A stretch of 55,652 nt of DNA, taken from NCBI GenBank assembly GCA_030141605.1, contig JAQGDQ010000478.1, positions 1 to 55,652 of the forward strand, written 5' to 3'. The notes under the pieces were generated by a model, which was given only the letters and a program-made list of their open reading frames with translations, was not told where the DNA came from and ran no database searches. This document shows positions 26,209 through 38,364 of the stretch, piece by piece. The position numbers were made by a program, and so were the translations under genes. Numbering within the stretch: the stretch's first letter is position 1; every line of letters starts with the position of its first letter. This stretch comes from Tubiluchus corallicola (Eukaryota; Priapulida; Priapulimorpha; Priapulimorphida; Tubiluchidae).

Positions 26209-26574
26209 AGGGGTGAGCATTCTCCACCACAAAGCGGATTCGAATCGAACCGAATTTGTGACTTTCGAATTTAAATCGAACGGAACTTCAGTATTTTGAA
26301 TTCGAATTTTGCGCTTAAAAGATTTTTGAACAAGTTTTCAAACCACCAGTAGAAATTAGTCTTAGAAAGATCATGCATATTACTCGACTTTATTCTGCAG
26401 TAAAACCATTAGTAATTTGTTTGAAATTTTGCACCTAATCACAGCTAATTTATGCTAATCGCGTGATGTTTCAATCGTTTAAACGGTAAAGAACAGTATG
26501 TGATTGAAGTGCTGAATTATTCGAATCTATAATTTTAAGTTCGAATCAAACTCAAACATTCCATGCTCACCCCT
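26209..26574. mobile_element. Probable MITE with AGGGGTGAGCAT ends
   Basis: Ends AGGGGTGAGCAT and ATGCTCACCCCT are inverted. The inside is rich in TTCGAAT/ATTCGAA palindromes near both ends. I could not define a clean target-site duplication. Confidence 0.45.
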
Positions 26575-26785
26575 AGTGCAACCTATTCCCTATAATTTCT
26601 TCTAATTATTGTTAAACCTACGCGAGCGCTAGCTAACGACAAACAACTGAAAAACATCAAGCATCAGCAAGCGATTTGCTCCCAAAAAGCAGGCTAAACA
26701 ACCAATCACTGCATAATTTGTTTTAAAAACTTTTTCGAGACCATTTCTCAGACCTTCGAAGCAAAAACGAAATCAAAACTCTCGT

Positions 26786-29700
26786 TTATATTAATCCTAG
26801 AGCTTTTTTCTTTTTTCGAACTAAATCAGCTGTAATTCCTAAGCTGCCTCCCACAATAAATCGTACAAAAGTGTCCCCGACTAAAGCACCCATGGCGTAC
26901 AGGCTTTGCTCTTGGGCGCTCTCGTAGCTCAGTAAATCAATATCGATTGGATTATGCTTGGAATCGATTGATTTGCCAGGTTCGATACCAAGACTGTGGC
27001 AGTCGTTATGCATAAACTCCAGATTCGGCCGGGATCCAACTAAAACAATGACGTGGGAGACGCGCACCGTAGTACACATGTCTCCCTCTATCGAGCACAA
27101 AACTACTCTTCCGTCGTTCTTAATCCGATGAACCACGTGACGAGAATAAGGTTGGTAACCGGTAATAGACTCCTCGGTTCCCTTCATCATCCGGAGAATT
27201 TTGTGATATTCCGGATACATGGCTTTTGGCAATTTGTTATAGATGAGCTCGGAATCCTCACAGCGTCTTCTAAACAAGTGTACGACTGGAATGTTATTGT
27301 TCTGAGCATGGAGTATCGCATCCGCTGCACTGAGACCCGCCCCCACGATCAACACCGGATCTGAATTGGACGATACGGCTCCGTGTTTAATTAGCTGCTC
27401 AAAATCGGCGACAGAATGATGCACGAATTTATACGATTCTCCGCTGACGTGCAATCGGTTAGGCTTGTCGAATGTTCCCGTTGCTAGGACAACGTTCCTA
27501 GCATGATAACAAAACGGTTGGATTTTCGTACCGGCATCCAACGAAGCGGAAATTTCCGTATAACCCCGGACCTCCCACACTTGCTCTTCGTCTGCAGCCG
27601 ATCTCGCCTCCTCGATTTCTCCGCTCTCCTGATCGTGGATGAAGTTTCGATTGGGCGGCAGTCGCCTGACGGACGTGACGGTGGAAAAGTTTCTGAAATG
27701 CTTCTCCAGCTTCTTCGTCCTGACGTAGTTCGTGTAAAAGTCCGCTACGTCCTGCACGGATGCCCTGTCGTTTAGCGAAGACGGCGACGGCGCAGATTTG
27801 ACACAGTTGGAACGGAAACCTCTCACCCAGCAGTGCTCTGTTACAGGAAGTTCACATTTGGTCTTTCGTAGCCCGCAACAGCATGAACACCTACAAGCAA
27901 GCAATGTTTAACAGACAGTGATACAGGGATGAGAATGACAAATTGCAGAAAACTCTGAAACAGGCTGGGAGTTTTGGGGCCACCTAGGCCCTCAATGGGG
28001 TTCAAGGGAAGCCCCCCCTTGGAGCCAGCAACAAATTGCAATTTTGTGACCATAGAGAACCTCTAAGTGGACTTAAAATATCAGTTACCTTGTTTCATGC
28101 ATGATTTAAAATACTCAACTATCAAGGATACATGATACCTAATTGTCTCAAAAATGCCCAAGTACTGGCCGCTCCTATGCAAAAGTATATAAAAACTGTC
28201 TGCAATTGACTCAAATAACTCTGCACAATTGATTCTATATTTTTATACATAGAGATATACACGTGGTTACACTGATGTACGTGATGTAAACAAAGTGACG
28301 GCCTACCAACTAGTGGTCAGCTTGTGAAATAATGTACTGGGTCCGTAAAAATTTTCTCAACGAATTTACGTGATTTACAAAAATGGCACTACTGGTTTTC
28401 CAAAAACTCGGAATTCCGCGTATCCGGGGAAAACTCTCATCCCTGCAGTGATATCATGAGTTTGTTCTGACAGCAGCAGTCTAATAGATTACGCATTTTG
28501 CATAGCAGTGCAGGTTCCAATCCTGAATTATCCAGGTTCCCATAGAATTTTAAAACAAATTTACCTGACCAAATATTGATTTTCCATGACCAAGATAAGC
28601 AAAAATTGCATTACCAGTATACATATTCAAACATTTTTATGTATGGACAAAGTACTGATATATAATGTGTCGGCACAGTTGCAGTAGTGCTAACGAAATT
28701 ACACTAATCACATTAAATAAACTTTCTTAATCCAATCATTATTTTTGGAACAGAAATAGAAACTGGGAGCCTGTCGTAGCAAAATTTTATATGAACACGA
28801 ATCTCTGAAAAATATGTTTAGAAAATATTGGTTCACGGAGATTATTTTTGCAATCGTCTCCAATTTCCCGACTTTTCCACCCACTTTCATCATTTTCCCT
28901 GACTTTCCAGGATAACCTAAATTTTCCAGGATTTTCCCTGAAGCAAAGTTAGCCCATGCTCAAGGCCTCAAGGAAAGAAATCGTTTTTTTTTAAATCGAT
29001 TAATTACCCAAAAGTAAAACATGTCAGATCATGTTTGTGTGTTTGAGAATATTGGTTAAGGATGGGAATGAAGATTCTGGATACAGTGACATAAATTGAT
29101 TATACAATGTGTCATAATACAACACAAATGTGCTCACGCTTATAAACATGCGGAGATAAGAAAAATGATTTGCCCATCACTAGACCCAACACCAGTGTCC
29201 AACTCGAGTCTCAATTCGGACTTTAGACTTGGACTCACAGACTCAAGACTTGACTCAGACTTTGTAGCAAATGACTTGCGACTTTGCTGCGGCTCAAAAT
29301 GACAAAGCGCTGACTTTACTAGTGATTCGAACAGCCAAACTAATACAATAACAATGGTTTCAGTAATTTTTAAAACTGACTAAAATGATTAAACTATTTA
29401 AATATTGTTATTATATAATAACTTCCACTTGTCTGAAACTATCCAATCTTTGATTGCACTCATATCTTGGTTTGCCAGACCTCGATTTTACGGATATCGA
29501 AAAATTCGGCAAAATCTGGTCCGTTAAAATTCCTGCACGCTCCGGATACAGTTTGTTATTTCACGAGCTGACACCTAGTTGGCGGGCTGTCACTTTGTTT
29601 ACATCATTACATCAGTATAATCTATGTATATGTCTATATATAAAAATATAAAGTCAACCATGTGGAGTTATTTGAAGTCAATTACTGACAGTTTTTATAT

Positions 29701-32700
29701 ATTTTTGCATAGGAGCAGCCCGTACTAAACGTTTCTGCGACAATTATGTGATTGATTCTACCTCACTGTGAATCTAATGCAACGGCATCTACTGTATTAG
29801 CTTAGCATCGTTAAACATGGACAATCGACAAATTCGGACAGACACATTTCCGCTTTTGTCCGGTAAACCGAGATGTGAGTGTGCTTGCAGCTTTCTCCGG
29901 TAAACCGAGATGCGAGTGTGCTTGCAGCTTTCTCCGGTAAACCGAGATGCGAGTGTGCTTGCAGCTTTCTCCGGTAAACCGAGATGCGAGTGTGCTTGCA
30001 CTTTCTCCTGCACGTGAAAATCCCTCTAACATAGAAAATCCCTTTAAGATGAACTGCACGTAAACCTTTGGTAATAACATTAGCATTATTACCCTCTATT
30101 AAAACCAAAATAAGACCAACCATGTATATAGAGCAGGTACACCCGAACACTTAGCATGCAATGGTTGTACTTTCCGACTATAAATTCACAGCGATAAATT
30201 CACTCGTGATGCATAAAGTCACGGCACATGCAGCCAAACATCTACAACCTCCAGTGGAAAGGTACAAAACAGTCACCTTGGGAGGTTGTGAAAATTGCGT
30301 AAACAGACCAACCTGTGGCGCTTGCGGAGAAATTCCTTGAAATTCGAATCCGGTAACTCCATCCATTTTCCCAAACTCAGCGTCAGCATTTCACCCTCGA
30401 TCATCTGCAATAGAAATTCAACGGGAAAATTTCAATGTTTGAAATAAAACACATCGAAGAGTTTGACATACTGGGAAAAACAAACGAAATCAGTTGATGA
30501 TTGTAATAGTGCGAGAAGTTTTGCATAAACAACAAAAGTTCTAAGACTCAATTTTTTGGATTGTTCTGATAAATTCAAATTTTTCGAATTCATATCAATT
30601 CATTACCAGTAATAGTCCCTATGCTATGTAGGCTATGTACAATGTTTAATTTTATACTATGCATAATCATCCTATTTATATTTTATTACAGGCACTTAAA
30701 ACATTTATAGTTAAAGACAACACAACTTTATTAAAATCATGGCAAACGTTTCGACAGGCTGCAACTGTCATCATCAGTGGTAAATTTACAAATTAGTGCA
30801 TAATTTACTGTATCAATTTCTTTACTGGTCTGTTTATTCATTACCTATTTGGTTTTTGTATATACATAATTAGTGCTTAAGTTACTGTATCAATTTCTTT
30901 ACTGGTCTGCTTATTCATTACCTATTTGGCTTTTATAAATACATAATTAGTGCATAATTTACTGTATTAATTTCTTTACTGGTCTGCTTATTCATCACCT
31001 ATTTGACTTCTGTTAACTACTTAATTAGTGCATAATAAGCACCGCCTATATAACCGCTTGTACGTTTTTAAATTTACCACTGATGATGACAGCAGCAGCC
31101 GGCTGTTGAAACGTTTGGCGCATCCTGTTTAGTTATATAAGAGCAGCATCGGTGAGTTGATCAAAGACAGTTTAAGCACAGAATGAAATTATGTTTATGA
31201 GAATTTGGCATAGTATATATGTATTTAGGTGGATGCAATGACCTACAGACATACTAAACAAAGACTACTAGTAATTTATTGTTCAAAATAAAACAGTTGT
31301 TTACTGACTATAAAAATTTCTCCAAACAAGACCAATGAGAATGGGAGCTGAGGGACCAGATGAGAAAGGGTTAATAGGGGCAAAGGACCAGACAACTTAG
31401 GGACTGCTTAGTTTAGTTTTATGACTCAGGAATATTAGTTCAAAAAATCGTTAACACGATAACTATTAACCTAGTTGCATAAGAGGAACCAATTTTAACT
31501 TAATCAATCATTATAACAGCCCACTTTATATATATATGAAGTTCCTCATTCAAATTTTGCTAACACTTCATACAGCTACTGTAGAACTGCAGAAATACGA
31601 AAAAAGACCTCAAAATCTCTTTCTTGTATCTTAACTGATTTCCTAGATATTTAGGTATCTCTTAACATTTTCTTGAACTAGGCGAAGTTCAACAGAGAAG
31701 CAATTGCCTGACAAAGTATTCCAAATATAACAGGTCCGAGGGAAAAAACTCGATTTGTAATGAGCTGTTCTACATCTAGGAATGACCACAGGATGAAAGT
31801 GTGAGAAACACAAGGAAATGTGAGCATTTAGAAAGTAATAAAAAGGTCCTAACACCATCGGCCATTAAATTAGTGATAACGGGGTAAAGAATTCCACAAA
31901 TAAGAGGTCAGAAGGAAAACAACTGATTTATAATCTTATGTTTTACATCTAGGATTGACCAGGTGAACAGTACACATCAACTGTCCATGTCTAGAAACTA
32001 ATAACAGGAGGTACCTGAACCTTCAAACTCCCAACATCTCCGGCTAAGGGCAGTGCTCCAATTCTGACTAAACGACTCAGAGAATAAGTTACCTCTTTAC
32101 TCGCAAATGACAGTATAATAAATTACACCTGTTTGCCGAGTCGTTTTTGAATGCAAGAACTACGCGACACATTCGCCTGTTGGCAGTTTTGCCGTACCAG
32201 CTCTTCAACATTCCTGACAAATTTATAGGCGGTCGTGTCTGGCGAGACAAACCTTATTTAGTGATGCCTTGAGGTAATGCAACTAATCAGGTCACTGACA
32301 CAAGAAAAGCAAAGACCTCAAACACGAAAAACTCGGAGAGACAACGGAGAGATTAGGTACTTTAAGTACAGTCTAGCCTCGTTATCTCGCCCCTCGTTAT
32401 GCCGCCAAACTCGTCTCTCGCCATAGAAAGTACCAGGACGGATTTCCTGCTTTGATATTTACCTCGCCACCCTCGCTTCTCGCCCTCGCCACGTCATGTT
32501 AAGATGAGTGCTTATGTAAACTATATTCGTTATGTCGCCAAACAGACAAACTCAGAGGTGAATCGATCAATACATATACCGCGTGTCGATCAATATAACC
32601 GCAGTATGTAGACAATGCTGCTGTACTCGATAGACAGACATAATTAATCTAGTGTGTGTCTCACCAGGATTAGATTAGGAGTGTAACTTGCGATCAAAAA

Positions 32701-35700
32701 CATATTAATAACTAGCATCAAATCAACTAGTGTCAACTTACAGCACTAGTTTGTCTGAAAAGTTAAAGGTAAACTGGACCCAATCTTAAACCTTAGCCGA
32801 CCAAGAGGACTTGCTTATTACAATAACGACCAAGTGGGATAAAAAAAATTTTCCCGTGAAAGTTTTGCTTAAGATGTGTTACTAACCGGACAGAATGACC
32901 AACTGGTAAGCAAGGTGCTCCTATTAGTATAAAACCAAGTTCTGTGGCAAGTTAGCATAGATGTATGAGGCTTTTACTGCATAATACTTTATAGCTCGTT
33001 CTGGGTAACAACTAACTGTCTAGACAGATTTCAGTGTAGCAGTTGCTTACCATGGCGAAAAGTCTAGACAGATTTCAGTGTAGCAGCTGGCAAAGGATCC
33101 AGACACGTTAAAGTAAGAATTTGTGAACATTTGAATATTTCGTTTAGAACTGGTAAGAAATTAAAAAATTCTGGTCAATCCAGCATTAATGATCACATAT
33201 TTGTGCCTCTGGCCACAAAGCTGATTTTAATAATTTCATCATTGTGACCAGACCTACAAATAACTGAGACTTATTAATAAAAGAAAGTTTATCTATATAC
33301 TCTAATAAGTCTTCTCTTAATGTACAAAGTAGTTCAATTCCTTTAACTTTATTTTCAAACACTTAGCTATCTATTACTGTATCATTAAGCCTTCTCTTAA
33401 TGTGCAAAGTAGTTCAATTCCATTAACTTTATTTTCAAACACTTAGCTATCTATTACTGTATCAATAAGCCTTCTCTTAATGTGCAAAGTAGTTCAATTC
33501 CATTAACTTTATTTTCAAACACTTAGCTATCTATTACTGTATCAATAAGCCTTCTCTTAATGTGCAAAGTAGTTCAATTCCATTAACTTTATTTTCAAAC
33601 ACTTAGCTATCTATTACTGTATCAATAAGCCTTCTCTTAATGTGCAAAGTAGTTCAATTCCTTTAACTTTATTTTCAAACACTTAGCTATCTATTACTGT
33701 ATCAATAAGCCTTCTCTTAATGTGCAAAGTAGTTCAATTCCTTTAACTTTATTTTCAAACACTTAGCTATCTATTACTGTATCAATAAGCCTTCTCTTAA
33801 TGTGCAAAGTAGTTCAATTCCATTAACTTTATTTTCAAACACTTAGCTATCTATTACTGTATCATTAAGCCTTCTCTTAATGTGCAAAGTAGTTCAATTC
33901 CATTAACTTTATTTTCAAACACTTAGCTATCTATTACTGTATCAATAAGCCTTCTCTTAATGTGCAAAGTAGTTCAATTCCTTTAACTTTATTTTCAAAC
34001 TCTTAGCTATCTATTACTGTATCAATAAGCCTTCTCTTAATGTGCAAAGTAGTTCAATTCCTTTAACTTTATTTTCAAACACTTAGCTATCTATTACTGT
34101 ATCAATAAGCCTTCTCTTAATGTGCAAAGTAGTTCAATTCCATTAACTTTATTTTCAAACACTTAGCTATCTATTACTGTATCAATAAGCCTTCTCTTAA
34201 TGTGCAAAGTAGTTCAATTCCTTTAACTTTATTTTCAAACACTTAGCTATCTATTACTGTATCAATAAGCCTTCTCTTAATGTGCAAAGTAGTTCAATTC
34301 CTTTAACTTTATTTTCAAACACTTAGCTACCTATTACTGTATCATTAAGCCTTCTCTTAATGTGCAAAGTAGTTCAATTCCATTAACTTTATTTTCAAAC
34401 ACTTAGCTACCTATTACTGTATCATTAAGCCTTCTCTTAATGTGCAAAGTAGTTCAATTCCATTAACTTTATTTTCAAACACTTAGCTACCTATTACTGT
34501 ATCATTAAGCCTTCTCTTAATGTGCAAAGTAGTTCAATTCCATTAACTTTATTTTCAAACATTTAGCTACCTATTACTGTACCAATAAGCATTCTCTTAA
34601 TGTGCAAAGTAGTTCAATTCCATTAACTTTATTTTCAAACACTTAGCTATCTATTACTGTATCAATAAGCCTTCTCTTAATGTGCAAAGTAGTTCAATTC
34701 CATTAACTTTATTTTCAAACACTTAGCTACCTTTTACTGTATCAATTTCTTTTCTACAGGTCTGCAGATTCATTACTTTGGCTTCTTTGTAAATACGTAA
34801 TTAGTGCATAATTTTCTATACAGTAGACTCTACCTATATAAACTGATTGTTGTTTGTATAACGTACCACTAATGATGACAGCTGATTGCTGCTGAAATGA
34901 TTTCACATGTTTTTATAACAGCTGTAAATTAAAGTTTTTTAAAATTAAAGTTGTGTTGTTTTAATAATAAAGTTTTATAATTTAATAATAATAATAATTC
35001 AGTATTAATATTAATACTTTAATATTAAAGTAATAATTAATAAAATAATAATAATTATGATTAATAATAATAATAATAATAAATTTTTAACTTATTTTTA
35101 CAGTAATGCAAACTACAATAAGGAACAAAATATGTCGTTCCTTGAGTGCTAAGCCACCGTTTCATAAACTCACTGTAACAATTCGTGGATTTACAACATA
35201 AAACTGAATTAGCTGAAATGTCACTATAAATTGATAATGTTTTTATAGCACCCATAAGTTAGTCGCGCTCGCGTATAAAGGCTGGTTCACTTGTACATCG
35301 TCCTTGGCAAGTTCTTTAGAACAATAAACTTATGATTACTTACCAGGAACTAAGACTGCAAATGTAAACAACACAGAACTACATAAACACGCAGGTAAAA
35401 GCGAAGAACAGAGATAAACTTGCGTTACCTGCCAGGCTCCACCAGGTGGCCCCCTCCCTAGTACAACGTGGGGGATACATTTCTTTTGATCTTTCCTCCA
35501 TATCAAATGGGTGTCTTCGTCACGACCCAAATCAGCCTGAGGGTGTGCAAGGGTGTCAAATAACAAAGCTACGGGGTTGGTGGATCTGCCCTCCAAGCCT
35601 TCCGATAAATAATCCAGGTCCTATTGAAATAATATCAGTTGATTAAATAATTCTAAAATCGCTTGTATTCTCAAGAAATTTCATTCAGTTTGTCTACGAA

Positions 35701-37728
35701 ATACAAGATGTACAAACAATGAAATCAGTACTGCTTAGTTGTTTTAACATAATTCCTTCCCATCGATTTCAGCTTTGGCTAATCAATAGCTGAGTGGCCA
35801 CCACTGTAAGGCCTAAATTAGTAGATGGTTGTTGGACTTGCAGGAACGGACCACTGTAAGGCCTAAATTAGTAGATGGTTGTTGGACTTGTAGTAGGAAC
35901 GGACCACTGTAAGGCCTAAATTAGTAGGTGGTTGTTGGACTTGTAGTAGGAACGGACCACTGTAAGGCCTAAATTAGTAGATGGTTGTGTGACTTATGGC
36001 AGGACCGGACCACTGTAAGGCCTAAATTAGTAGATGGTTGTTGGACTTGTAGTAGGAACGGACCACTGTAAGGCCTAAATTAGTATGTGGTTGTTGGACT
36101 TGTAGCAGGAATGGCCCACTGTAAGGCCTAAATTAGTAGATGGTTGTTGGACTTGTAGCAGGAATGGACCACTGTAAGGCCTAAATTAGTAGATGGTTGT
36201 CGGACTTGTAGCAGGAATGGCCCACTGTAAGGCCTAAATTAGTAGATGGTTGTTGGACTTGTAGTAGGAAGGAATGTAAGCCTAAATTAGTAGATGGTTG
36301 TTGACTTTGAGGAGGCCACTGTAAGGCCTAAATTAGAGATGGTTGTTGGACTTGTAGAGGAACGGACCACTGTAAGGCCTAAATTAGTAGATGGTTGTTG
36401 GACTTGTAGTAGGAACGGACCACTGTAAGGCCTAAATTAGTAGATGGTTGTTGGACTTGTAGTAGGAACGGACCACTGTAAGGCCTAAATTAGTAGATGG
36501 TTGTTGGACTTGTAGCAGGAATGGCCCACTGTAAGGCCTAAATTAGTAGATGGTTGTTGGACTTTTAGCAGGAACGGACCACTGTAAGGCCTAAATTAGT
36601 AGATGGTTGTTGGACTTTTAGCAGGAACGGACCACTGTAAGGCCTAAATTAGTAGATGGTTGTTGGACTTGTAGCAGGAATGGCCCACTGTAAGGCCTAA
36701 ATTAGTAGATGGTTGTTGGACTTGTAGTAGGAAGGTGTGGTTGTTGGTTGGTTTGGGGGTGTGGTTTGTGTGGTTGTGTTTGGGGGGTGGTTTGTGTGGT
36801 TGTTGGTTGTGGGTGGCCCACTGTAAGGCCTAAATTAGTAGATGGTTGTTGGCTTGTATAGGAACGGACCACTGTAAGGCCTAAATTAGTAGATGGTTGT
36901 TGGACTTGTGGCAGGAACGGACCACTGTAAGGCCTAAATTAGTAGATGGTTGTTGGACTTGTAGTAGGAACGGACCACTGTAAGGCCTAAATTAGTAGAT
37001 GGTTGTTGGACTTGTAGTAGGAACGGACCACTGTAAGGCCTAAATTAGTAGATGGTTGTTGGACTTGTAGCAGGAATGGACCACTGTAAGGCCTAAATTA
37101 GTAGATGGTTGTTGGACTTGTAGTAGGAACGGTGTGGTTTGTGTGCAGGAATGGCCCACTGTAAGGCCTAAATTAGTAGGTGGTTGTTGGACTTGTAGCA
37201 GGAATGGCCCACTGTAAGGCCTAAATTAGTAGATGGTTGTGTGGCTTATGGCAGGACCGGACCACTGTAAGGCCTAAATTAGTAGATGGTTGTTGGACTT
37301 ATAGCAGGAATGGCCCACTGTAAGGCCTAAATTAGTAGATGGTTGTTGGACTTGTAGCAGGAATGGCCCACTGTAAGGCCTAAATTAGTAGATGGTTGTC
37401 AGACTTGTAGCAGGAATGGCCCACTGTAAGGCCTAAATTAGTAGATGGTTGTTGGACTTATGGAAGGACCGGATCTAGCTCATTATCAAGATTAATGAAA
37501 CACACAGAACCAACAATGGTCTCTCTACCACGATCAGCACGATTCATCCAAGCTAGCCGAGTGTAAAACTCCACACGTAAAAACACCGTACCTGTTCGAC
37601 TAAAGAAAGCCCAGGGTCGGAATCTTGAAGCTTGCAGTTCAGTATTTCATTGTGGTGAGACGTGCCGTTATAATAAGGCCAGTTTCCAGATAAAAGAAAG
37701 GATAAACTTATTCCTGCTGGACCGTTCC
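26786..37728 (-). CDS. OSGIN-family FAD/NAD(P)-binding protein (5' end not included)
   Basis: Homologue of oxidative stress-induced growth inhibitor (OSGIN1/OKL38, OSGIN2), flavin-monooxygenase-like proteins. Minus-strand exons: 37592-37728, 35429-35620, 30313-30404 and 26786-27890, all GT-AG with phases that fit, giving 507 residues to the stop. Blocks in order: GNGPAGISLSFLLSG (FAD-binding loop; its first Gly is split across the upstream intron), EGRSTNPVALLFDTL, IPHVVLGRGPPGGAW, EGEMLTLSLGKWMELP, RASVQDVADFYTNYV, NVVLATGTFDKP, PVLIVGAGLSAADA (second dinucleotide fold), LYPEYHKI, NPIDIDLLSYE and GDTFVRFIVGGSLG. The N-terminal strand before GNGPAG is missing; a candidate first exon is at 51776-51924. 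Introns are packed with minisatellites and repeats. OSGIN1 versus OSGIN2 cannot be assigned. Confidence 0.93.
28130..28440. repeat. Dispersed repeat in OSGIN intron, inverted copy 1
   Basis: Matches 29460-29760 in inverted orientation, for example GATGTAAACAAAGTGACGGC against its complement near 29600. Part of it (AAAACTGTCTGCAATTGACTC) also resembles 44335-44455. Confidence 0.75.
28500..28945. repeat. Region of TTTTCCAGG/TTTCCCTGAC-type repeat remnants
   Basis: Recurring AATTTTCCAGGATTTTCCCT and CCCTGACTTTCCAGG phrases suggest a decayed DNA-transposon fragment. I could not define its ends. Confidence 0.3.
29460..29760. repeat. Dispersed repeat in OSGIN intron, inverted copy 2
   Basis: Partner of 28130-28440, about 1 kb away in opposite orientation, with several substitutions, so not a recent copy. 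Confidence 0.75.
29858..30011. repeat. 37-bp minisatellite (~4 copies)
   Basis: Unit CTCCGGTAAACCGAGATGCG followed by AGTGTGCTTGCAGCTTT. Again a 37-bp period, so all minus-strand frames stay open across it (74-117 codons); no recognised protein. Confidence 0.93.
30730..31125. mobile_element. Foldback/TIR element with internal 77-bp repeats
   Basis: The outer inverted repeats, about 50 bp, read AAACGTTTCGACAGGCTGCA...CATCATCAGTGGTAAATTTA at the left and their complement at the right (31075-31122). Inside are three 77-bp units starting AATTAGTGCATAATTTACTG. It resembles animal repeat families with short terminal inverted repeats around an internal minisatellite. It lies in the intron between OSGIN exons at 30404 and 35429. 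There is no coding capacity. Confidence 0.65.
31126..31642. other. Intronic AT-rich sequence
   Basis: No element or exon recognised. Confidence 0.45.
31643..31990 (-). pseudogene. LINE reverse-transcriptase C-terminal fragments (two in tandem)
   Basis: The minus-strand translation contains RCRTAHYKSSFFPRTCYIWN followed by TLSG, the SFFPRT..WN.L pattern at the C-terminus of many non-LTR retrotransposon polyproteins. A second, frame-broken version (YKSVVF...YLWNSLP) lies at 31865-31990. No upstream RT domain is visible, so these are truncated remnants. Confidence 0.6.
31991..33290. other. Intronic sequence with a possible pogo-like end
   Basis: TACAGTCTAGCCTCGTTATC near 32366 resembles pogo/Tigger ends, but I found no partner. 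GTCTAGACAGATTTCAGTGT occurs twice (33018 and 33061). Otherwise nothing. Confidence 0.3.
33295..34738. repeat. 80-bp satellite, 18 copies, very homogeneous
   Basis: Unit TGTGCAAAGTAGTTCAATTC, then (C)(A/T)TTAACTTTATTTTCAAACAC, TTAGCTATCTATTACTGTAT and CAATAAGCCTTCTCTTAA. The spacing is exactly 80 bp through the array with only point variants. It is bounded on the right by sequence of the AATTAGTGCATAATT family, and lies in the OSGIN intron. Confidence 0.97.
34739..34925. repeat. Right end of a second foldback-family copy
   Basis: ACTGTATCAATTTCTTTTCT, GTAATTAGTGCATAATTTTC and CCACTAATGATGACAGCTGA follow the order seen at 30945-31110, so the 80-bp array looks like an expanded interior of the same family. 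Confidence 0.55.
34965..35095. repeat. (TAA)n-rich simple sequence
   Basis: AATAATAAT runs interspersed with AT-rich sequence. Confidence 0.85.
35797..37470. repeat. 53-bp minisatellite (~31 copies) filling an OSGIN intron
   Basis: Unit GGACCACTGTAAGGCCTAAA, TTAGTAGATGGTTGTTGGAC, TTGTAGTAGGAAC. It occupies about 85% of the 1971-bp intron between exons 37592 and 35620. At 36265-36360 several units have single-base losses, and at 36729-36818 a GT-rich stretch replaces unit sequence. Confidence 0.97.
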
Positions 37729-38314
37729 CTGTAAAAAATATTCCACAATGTACAAATAGACAAAGCGTTGGACACACCTGTAAATTTGAACACATTTACA
37801 ACCATGAAAAGGAGGATTCAAAATTCATAATATTTCATTTCATAAATGTGTAATCATATTTGTACATCACATCTGTAATTACAGCGTATATTGTAAAACT
37901 GTAATTTTTACACGTATCACATCAAAATGGGTCAGAGGTCACCGAAAGCAAGGCAACTACTGTAAAACCATGAAAACAAAAATGCAAAAACAAAAAACAA
38001 ATTTACTGGTGACAGGATGTATCTATTAATATTTATCTTGAAGTAAATAGGCTATATAAGTTAATTATTAGTACATTAAGTACATTAAGTTAATATATGT
38101 GCAAATTTCTTTAGTACAAAACACACTTATGCTAAATATAGTATGTTAATATATATGTGGTGAATTTTTTATAGATTTTTTATGACTTATAAATGGGCAT
38201 AATTGTATTACAGTTTGTTAGTACATTTTTAGTACCTTTGTTAGTACTTTTATCTAAACATTTTTAATTGTACAGCACCTTTGAAAAAATTATTGATACA
38301 CTTTACAGACAAAT

Positions 38315-38364
<50 letters not shown>

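Noticed and set aside
30755-31122. Functional hammerhead ribozyme
   Set aside because: The core boxes are present but offset by one base from the stem, and a cleavage site with pairing flanks is not visible. It is kept only as a weak similarity.
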